Positions 55,538 through 64,000 of a stretch of DNA of 64,000 bases are shown here, in pieces. A program made the translations under genes and the position numbers. Each line of letters starts with the position of its first letter. The stretch's first letter is position 1. The notes under the pieces are model-generated. The model did no database searches, was not told the origin of the DNA, and worked only from the letters and a program-made list of their open reading frames with translations. The stretch comes from Pocillopora verrucosa (taxonomy: Eukaryota > Cnidaria > Anthozoa > Scleractinia > Pocilloporidae). The stretch lies in assembly GCF_036669915.1 (NCBI RefSeq), contig NC_089319.1:1954582-2018581 (forward strand), in the 5' to 3' direction.

Positions 55538-58500
55538 ATCTGTGGGTTAAAAAACAAATATCTGTAAGTCACGCATGAGCAATACGCAAAAGTTTTGTAG
55601 TAGTCTTATTCAATTCGGAGTATTCTAACGGCCTCGAGTAAGAGAAAGAGAATATTAGATGTGATATTGAAGTAAAAGAAACAATATTGATAAAGAATAA
55701 TGCACTTTTGAGAGGCAAGAACCTGTGCATCCGATAGTGATCTCAGGATATAGCGAGGTCAAAAAACTTGAAATTTTTATCCCGTTAATTGAATTGCTTA
55801 TATTGAATTCCAAGCTCGCGCACGGTAGCATTTGAGTTTCCTCAGATCACTCTTTGCCCAATTTAACGTGTCGGCATCACAAGTAATTAAACTAAAAAAC
55901 CGGGTCCTACCAGAAAATATTTGATTACACACATTTGATCAACAAGTCCTATTTTTAGGGGTTTTTTCAGCGACACAACGTCAATAATTGACACCAATTG
56001 TATTCTTAAACAAAACTGTTTGCTTTGTGTCTTTCAATCTTTTGTAGTTCACTGCATGAAAAGTCGGGAAAACTTATGACAATGAAAGAAAAAGCTAACT
56101 AAAGATAATTCATTTTCCCTTCTCGAGAAACATGAAAGTCAAAATATCCTAAGAAATAACTTCCGTTTATCTTCCTTTCTGCTCTCCGGCGTTTGGTTGA
56201 GAATTTTCCAAAATATCAAGAGAAAATATTATGTAACTCAGTAATAATAGTCGCCCTAAATTCATTGCGCAGCTACATACTTCTGTCGCATGAGTCTAGC
56301 AGAAGTTTTGGTTTGATAAACCAGCAAGTAGATACGGTGCTTAACTCGTAAATGTTGTGTAGTTTGTCTTAATTCCAGACAGTTGAAATGCGTTTCACGT
56401 TAAAGGAATTTCAAAGCCCACCTCTGTGTTCTTTGTCTGTATATGCCCATGCCCATACCATGCTCCGTTATATTGGTTATAGGCCTCTGACCGAAACGGG
56501 CCGTGAGAAGACATCAGTTTCGGTTCAAAGAGATGCATGGCATCGGACCAAATTTGACAGTTTAAAAAAAAAACGCTCCTGGGGTTTGTCTAGAGATAAA
56601 TGCATTAATCGTGGCTTTTCTTAATCTTCTAAGCAAAGGTTAGCAATTTTATAGACCTCTTTCGATGGCATCACCTGAGGAAGGGTCGAATCTGCTTATT
56701 TCTCAGTGATCCTTAAATCGCGTGATTGGACATAACTCAAAGTGATACCGCAGCCAAAGTAAACATTGAATGTCGTGACAACGAAAATAAACTTAAAAAA
56801 CAAAACTCTTCACGACAAATGTACTTTTGAGCTTATCTGACCACATACTTACCTGGCTCATCATATTTCTAGCCAAGATCACTGTGTTCGATCTAGCGAA
56901 TTGTTTAGCTTATCTTTAGAAAAGATTACATAGGTACTAAATAGAGTTTAGTTCTGACTATTTTCTTCAGGGTCCATTGGAGTGTTATCGTTTCGTCAAT
57001 GAGTCAATCAATGAGTCAATTCATTCATGGATTACCGGATAAGGTGTCAGATCACGCAAAGAAATTGCAATATACCTCAGTAATTGTCGAGGTAGCTTCC
57101 TCAAAATGACAAATGTGTGAAAATATCTCATTGATTTAGAGGACGAAATGAAATGCGCAAACGATTTCTCTGCACTATGTTTTCTTGTGTAGCTCAGCAT
57201 CAGTTGGAAAAAAGTCATTGGAGTGCTAACAATGCAAAGCAGAAGTATAAACAAAAGGGCAAATGTAATTGGAAATTATAACTTGTTTAGTCAAAGTTGG
57301 CGGTGAAGACAATATAGACACAATTGTATCGGCAATGCCGTAAATATGGCATTCGGTGAACAATAGCGGAGTGTATTTGCATTTCATAACAACCGCAAAC
57401 TTTGCATATTGTGTTGATGTTTTTCTTATATGTTTTGAGTCTAAAAAGTGCGGAAGTCGATCGAGGTTTATATCATCAATGGAACCTAAAAGGAATACGT
57501 TTAAAAGACTTCAAACTTCTTGAAACGAACGATAGGTTGCATTAACTCAGTAAACTTCTATGTAACCATCACAAATGTTTCAGTACATCGGCAGCTTGGA
57601 ATTGAGACATCAACGCTTAATTAAAGTTGTAACTGACCTGCCGATTGGCTTTTTCTGAACGCTGCAAGATGACAAAATACTGAATTTTTTGTAAGTTATG
57701 TTCTTTGAAATATTTGCTCGTGGTCCTAAACGGTATAAGTCGTTGAGTTATCTGAAACGTGATTTAAAAAAAAGCAAAAGCTCCAAAACGTGCGTTGCGC
57801 CTTTCATGTTTACTATTCATCAGGTGATCTGTTCGCAAATGAACGGCGTCTTTTCTTGTTTAATTTATCTAGCTACAGGTCGTTTACCCTCAAGAAAAAA
57901 GTGTGATAACGACCATAGTGAAACAAAAGCAGATTTTTTCATGCTAAGCCGGCTACCGGCAACATGGATACCTAGTGTACAAACTGAAAAATATTGTTCA
58001 AACGCTCCTGATCTGAAGAGTAATTAAGTCTGTAAATTGGAAACTATGTTTTTTTACCTGAAAGGAATTTTTCCACGCGTATATCAACTGCTTTCACACA
58101 TTATCGTCGTGACTCGTTCGCTAACTGAAGCTCAAATGAGAGAAGGCTGTGGGGGTAAAGTATCCTAATAGGTAGACTTTGTATGTCACGACACGCGCAG
58201 CATACGTGCTGTGGCCCTTGATGGCTATTTCCGATCGAGTTACTCTGCCAAAATGGAGAAACTTCTACTTAATGCCTGCCTACCCCACGCAAAACTCCAA
58301 AATTTCGAACTCACCTCACGACAACAGCGGCGTGTCGAAATTTTTTTCCTGTCGCGGTAACCGCTTGCATTATATCTAAATCTACATACTTGTCACCGGA
58401 AATTCTTCACTGAGTGGGCTATATATTTAAATGAGCAGATATTTTGGTTTTGTTTGTTTTCAAGACTTCCCGTCTTTCTTGTGCGCACGTTTCAAGTATC

Positions 58501-61500
58501 CCGGTAGGTGAAATGGACTAAATCTTCATAATTGTTGAATAATGTGTTCCTTTTCAAACGGAGCGTGGCAAAATACATTATTAAAGGTGAAAACGTATTA
58601 TGATACGGATAAATGCAAAAATTTTTTTCTAGGTGTATGCTATTTGTACAAAAATATCGTATGTTAATGTTCGCCCACGGCTGGTTGAACTTTGCGATAA
58701 ACTGAAATTGTATTTAGAATTCTGGTTAATTTAGAAAACCCTGCAGACAGCGGGGTACCATATAGGACCACGTAATTGCATATAAGAAGAAAACTACAGG
58801 TGCACTTAAAAGATACGAACCCGCAAAATGCTAAAAGATATTTTTAAGGCAAGTTTGAAATCCTTAAAAAAAATTCACTCTCATGGCCTGAAGGCTAACA
58901 ATTGCGCAAACGAGTAATCGGATTTTGTGGAATATTTCGCACGACTATGAAGCATATGGCGCCGGCAAATTTTGCCCATCGAAAAAACCGAACATGATAA
59001 AATGCAAATAGACGACACCATATTTTTAGCCCGTCCATGCAACTGTTTTCAAGGCTATTTCAATTTTCTTCTTTCGGAACTGCTGTAGCAAATACATTAA
59101 ATACTTAGTCTCCATAAAATCCCACAGGGATATTGGTGAAACAAATAAAAGTAATAATTTGTATTTTAATTCACGAACCTCAAATTGTCAAACCGACATA
59201 TTTTAGCGCCATATGGAAAAAAACCTAGACAAAATTAATCCACGAGATAAAATTTCGTTTCGGGAAATTTCTCGAAATGACGAAGTGATATATTAACCAG
59301 AGTAAGGTTCTTCAGTTTTAGGTCGAGGTCTGTCGGCAAGAAATTACTTAGTTCTTTTATCGCGATTATCTGTTCAAAATACATATTATATTCTGTCTAA
59401 AAATAAATTATATTTAGGGAAGTGTTGACGCGACTTCAATAGCTAGCGAGAAGTAGAACTAAATCTTCACAAAATGTTTAAGTCAACGATTCAACAGAAC
59501 TTTAGGACGCAGTAATTGAGGGTTTAAAAGCAAAATCAGCGGTCGAGTTTCACGCGCACGTAGACTTTTCAGGAAAAGAGATTTATGGGTTAATGCTAAG
59601 GTAATTCAAGACTTTTCGTCATTTTATAGTTTAAGTACTAAAAGGATAAAGATTTTTAATATCTTGAAGAATGTCTCAAGAGGGAAAGAAAACCTCGTCT
59701 GTGTATTTTTAATCTCGAATTTCATTTTAGTGCTGGAAAGGGCCATATGAAGACAAGTATTGACGACTGGTTTAGTCACACATGTATTATAATCTGATCC
59801 ACTATAGGAAGCAAAATGGCATTATTTCAAGAGGACTCTCTCGATTTCATATCGCTGTGGTTGCGATACCATTCTGTTAAATGGAGTGTTTTCGTACCTT
59901 TTGTGATTTGGTTGTTTTTGTGTATGAAGGAAAAAAAAAGGAAACACCGTTTCACGCATTACACCACCTACTGCTCATTTCCACACTTCGACAAATGGAT
60001 TCTGTAAACATCACGTACAATACTTTTTGTGTTGTAGAGAGAGAAAACTGGAATTAAAAGCAATTTCATTTAACCATCGATGATATTCCTTCCATTGGAA
60101 TAACGTAAATAACATCTTAAAACTTAAATTAGCTGTTAATGGAAAAAACTAAGTCCAAGGTTATTTAAAAGACACTTCGTCGCACAATTCCCTAAAAACA
60201 CCTGGAACCAAATAAACGTGACAACACTGATACCCAGTCTCATACTTGTCATGACTTACGTCAGTCAGACCAAAAGCGATGGACAAGACAAGTAAAATTT
60301 GTCTTCGTGCAGAGGAAAATGCGTGGGTTTCATGTTATTTCGTGTCAGTTTTTAAAGGCAATTAGAGGGAAAGTAAATAGATTGCATCCTACTTTTTCCG
60401 TCATTGATCACGATTCTCGAAAAGAAGAATTAAGTCGTTTGGCATTTTCCTTTGTGTTGGAGGAAGGTAATTAATTTTCATGCAGTAATGCTGTGGCGGC
60501 TCTTACGTTTTACTGATTCTGTTTACTTGAGATGACAAGCTTGTATTTGATAGCTGCTTCGCCTCTCAGACATGTTCGTAGCTTCTAAATAATTGAAAAT
60601 AGAAGTTGGATTTTTTGTCATTATTTGGTTTGCGCATCCGGCTTTTGGTCAGTGAAAAACTAATTTAGTCGCTGTTTTGTGTACAGAAAATTAAGTTTAA
60701 ATAAAGGCAAGGAGATCGAGACCTATAGTTTGTCAGCAGTGAAAGAAACTTAACTTCTAGTCAATTTATCTATTGAATTTATGGTTTAAATTAAAGCGTT
60801 CATCAATTTATTAGTCACCTACGGTTGCTTGCTCCAACTTTTTGGTTTTCACGCTTTACGAACCTTACAAATGGCTCGCAGTTGTGGACTTGTAAGAGGT
60901 CTGATAGTTATGCTTGGAAATTTGATCATTATGCCTTTGAGAATCACCCCTGAAAACATGGCATCATGCTTGAAATTATGCTCAATTTTTTTTATCATGC
61001 TCAATTTAGTAGTTCAAAATAACTTCTTTTAAGAGCCCCTCAACCTCCCCTCTACCCCCAATCCTATCACCGACAGGTAAAACTCGCCAAAAATAAGAGG
61101 TTTTTGGAGGTTTATAACACAACGTTATAGTGGGTCAAATTCTTAAAGCGAAAGCAAGAAGAGCAGATTCAGTGTTGGCAGTACTCAGGCTTCAAAATGT
61201 ATCTCTTTTTAAACTGTAATATCAATGGAATTTTAAGAAGTTTCATCATGATGTTGGCATAATATATTTGACCCTAAGCGTGATATCACTTTCGCGTCGT
61301 CACTTACAAAAAATAATAACAATAAATGGAAAGTAAATAACCAAGTGAAGGTGATTAAAGATGTAGGGAGGAACTGGTTCCAGAGGAGCGGGTTAATGTA
61401 AGAATAACTCATCAAATCTTCATAAGACTAAAAGCTTGTTGGCCTCTGTGGTAACCCCGATGGCCAACTAAGCATCCATGATATGCTTGTACGTGACTCA

Positions 61501-62565
61501 TTGTCTTAATCTAGCCAAGTGATGTTGCCGTGCGGTAGTGAGTTGGAGTATTCGATCGAGTGTCTAGATACAATTCAAGATCGTATCAGAAATAAGCTTG
61601 CCTTCTTGCTTCACCGACAAATTTGCCGCAGAAGTGTCAACCAGCAATGATAAGCTCTGCATGTCTTCATCAATAACCGGACACAGTTTTAACTTTATGA
61701 GAAAATAATGTTGTGTTTCCATTTCAGATTTACTTTTTTTAACTGCCTAATTGGATTTGGCAATGTGTGGTTATGAGTTTGAAACGATGGGAGGTAAATT
61801 TGAACCGCTGTTAAAAATGAACCTGACAATTAAGGAAGGGAAAAGCACGCCTGGCGATCTTTCAAAAATTCGGCTCCTATTTCGCAAAAAAGTTGAGCTT
61901 ACAGATATGTTGGTATTTTACGTTTTAGATTGGGTGTGTGTGTGTGTGTGTGTGGGGAGGGGGGGGGGGTAAATTTAATCTCCAAATATGCCCTAGGAAC
62001 CATCAAAGTTGATATTTATATAATACAGAGTCCATTCTCTTTGCCTTCATGAGGTTCTTACGTTATTACGTTACTTTATTTTATTTCTTGAAATATATAT
62101 TTCAACAGAATGTGATGAAAAAAGGTCATAAACAGTTGAGGTGCAAAGTGCCATTGAAATAAAAACCATCTGTAATCGTTGATTGACAATGTACCTTTCA
62201 TTATAGATTTGTCAGCGCACTAGAAATATCGAAAAATTACCGGAATGACATCTCATGTCATCCCCAACCTCCCTCCCCCCCTAAGTCAAATTTTTATCTT
62301 TATGCATGCAAACAATTCAGCATACTCATTGGCTGAGGACAAGTCAATTTATCTCATACAGTGAAGAAAGTTGAAATCGAATGGATTAATAGGAAAAATG
62401 GCAGACAGGTTAGAAGAGAGAAACAAAGTTTTGATTTAGAGTTTGAATGAGAGTGCTAAGAACAAAAACACCCCAAAAGCGGCAAAAACAAGAGGCTAAA
62501 AGTTTATCAACGTTTGGAGGCCGAAGACTTCCAAAAACGGCTATGACTGATAAAAGTAATGAAAT
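55538..62565. other. Seven-kilobase stretch with no recognised gene
   Basis: Both strands were read for family signatures and none was found. ORFs at 56388-56624, 57698-58027, 58179-58379, 59816-60007 and 60829-61032 are short and unrecognised. A GT microsatellite followed by a G run lies at 61933-61970. A C-rich run lies at about 62268-62282. Regulatory DNA or fast-evolving exons could be present unseen. Confidence 0.4.
61933..61970 (+). repeat. (GT)n microsatellite with G-run
   Basis: About ten GT units pass directly into ggggagggggggggg. The run of Gs could form a quadruplex. Confidence 0.85.
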
Positions 62566-62889
62566 TTACGAACCGGAAGCCCTTAGCACCAAAGTGAAGA
62601 CGGAAGCCGCTGTTCCCACCCAACTCAAGCTCCCACCAGTAGCTACCTTGCAAAGAAAGTCACCGACCGGAGGGTCAGGATGATGAAAAAATGGACGGAC
62701 AATATACTGTGGGGATACAAAAACGGCAAAAGACATGTCAGCAATAGCAAGATTTACCAAAAGGTAGTTCATTGGCACTCTCAAGGATTTGTTCCGGAAC
62801 ACAACAAGGCAAACCAAAGTGTTTCCAACCAGGTTTATGACGACAAGGATGAAGAAAATTACCCCGAGAACAACTTCTGTAACGGACAT
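62566..62889 (-). pseudogene. Truncated class A GPCR D, N-terminal fragment
   Basis: The frame opens MSVTEVVLGVIFFILVVINL and aligns with GPCRs A-C through TM1 (LVGN), TM2 (LAIADMSFAVF), the Cys before TM3 (DFLCK) and the first part of TM3 (AASVFTLV). The similarity stops there and the frame ends LRASGS. The ERY motif and helices 4-7 are not found in the adjacent DNA on either side. As the paralogues are single-exon genes, this is best read as a broken copy, 107 codons long. It lies about 24 kb from the other three. A splice donor at the break is not convincing. Confidence 0.75.
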
Positions 62890-63505
62890 ACTGTTTAGAT
62901 GGAGACCAGTCTATCAGTTGTTCACAAAGTGCAGGTACAGACAGTAAATGGAAAATTTTCGAGACGTGCTGAAACTGAAATAGTTTGCTTTCAAGTTTGC
63001 TTTCAAGTGCGTCAGCATAAATCGTCATATGGTTTTCTTTATGTTCAAGAAAAAACAGAAACCAAAATCTCTCCAATTATAAGAGCAAAAAAGAAGTGAT
63101 ATGCCCTGATAAACTTTTATCTGGTTAGCAATTACGGTGTTTCGTGTCTAGACAAATATGACTCGATACTCACAAACCTTTAGCTTAAAACTGCTCCCAA
63201 GAAACTAAAATATAGCGTGCTAAAACCGTTTTGATGAAAAGTGAAAAACCACAGAATTGTTAAGGGGAACCTCCTGAGAGTTTCGATAACGTAAACTAAT
63301 GCCCCATTCACACCAGCAAAACATGTTTTGTTAAACTGGTTTCCATTGAATGAAAATTATAAACAGAGAACTGAAAAACTTGATTTTCCATTGGATTCAA
63401 GTACTTGCTAACTTGCATTTCCAATGTGCTACATTCAAGTCAAAAATATTCGACTAAATAGTTTCTATGAAGAAAAAAAAAATTAAACTGTGTTTAACAA
63501 AACAA

Positions 63506-63536
<31 letters not shown>

Positions 63537-64000
63537 GGGGCATAAGTTTATTTTTTTAATCTACAAGGGCAACTGAGTGTCCTCCTTCAAAGCATCGCGT
63601 TTCTTTTACAACAGATCAATGTATATACCATATAGTCAGAAGATCTTAAATGATGAGCATTTAAGATAACTAATAGTAATGTAGAGATAGGCCTCAGAAC
63701 CTTTGCCAAATCTTGAGTGGTTTCGTGTATTGCAGGTAGCTTAAGAAAAGAAAGATATTTGTGGTTGGTGAAATCCTTGAGAACGTTTTGATTTAATCAA
63801 ATTGACACAGACAATAAAATTGAAATTGCATGTGCAACAACATGCAAAATGTTCCATGATCGTGTGGAGAAGAGTAAAATCACAGATTTCCTTTAAAAAG
63901 AATATGAAATTCTATTGTTTCGACTCACTTTCAATATTCCAAGTTTTTTTTTTTTTCACTTTTTTGCCACGAACCTGAAGGTAAACTAATTTTACATTTT
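62890..64000. other. Flank after the GPCR fragment, with one MITE
   Basis: No gene recognised. The upstream region of the broken GPCR and MITE family 1 copy b (63299-63543) are the only structures noted. Confidence 0.45.
63299..63543. mobile_element. MITE family 1, copy b
   Basis: Bounded by atgccccattcacacc and ggtgtgaatggggcat, a perfect inverted pair, about 245 bp long with internal 'aaacatgttt' motifs like copy a in LSM6 intron 3. No ORF. Confidence 0.8.

Noticed and set aside
57698-58027. 109-codon plus-strand ORF
   Set aside because: No recognisable domain and no supporting context in a 7-kb stretch without genes.
62447-62683. Plus-strand ORF antisense to the GPCR fragment
   Set aside because: It is partly the complement of the GPCR fragment and has no signature of its own.

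Overview
The window looks like nuclear DNA of an early-branching animal, most likely an anthozoan cnidarian (coral or sea anemone). It is AT-rich, has long intergenic stretches, spliced genes with GT/AG introns, many miniature transposons and an LTR retrotransposon. Its genes match groups that are large in cnidarians: rhodopsin-family receptors with very short N-termini and DEG/ENaC (HyNaC/ASIC-like) channels. The species cannot be fixed from the sequence alone.

Layout. 0.6-6 kb: LSM6 on the plus strand, a complete four-exon gene for an 80-residue Sm-like protein, with miniature transposons filling introns 2-3. 7.4-14 kb: a six-exon plus-strand gene for a ~1,526-residue coiled-coil protein with three near-identical 86-residue internal repeats. 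16.9-27.8 kb: a repeat-rich zone. It holds a Tigger/pogo-like nonautonomous element, arrays of degenerate tRNA-like modules on the minus strand, a decayed Gypsy-type retrotransposon inserted into one array, and a 1-kb minisatellite with a 50-bp unit. 30-39 kb: three intact single-exon class A GPCR paralogues (two minus, one plus); a truncated fourth lies at 62.6 kb. 40.3-45.2 kb: a minus-strand DEG/ENaC channel gene with six coding exons and a probable 5' UTR exon. 46.3-55.5 kb: three minus-strand single-ORF paralogues of a family I do not recognise, sharing a W-x7-EWL motif and an RKPDS[TA]YI motif. 55.5-64 kb: mostly without recognisable genes.

How they fit. LSM6 is a housekeeping RNA-processing gene. 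The GPCRs and the DEG/ENaC channel suggest a locus rich in local duplicates, some possibly for peptide signalling, but no functional link between them is shown. The strongest candidates for something undescribed are the three-member RKPDSTYI family, with a duplicated copy of one member's upstream region, and the tandem tRNA-like arrays. All splice models come from ORF continuity, intron phase and consensus splice sites, not transcripts.
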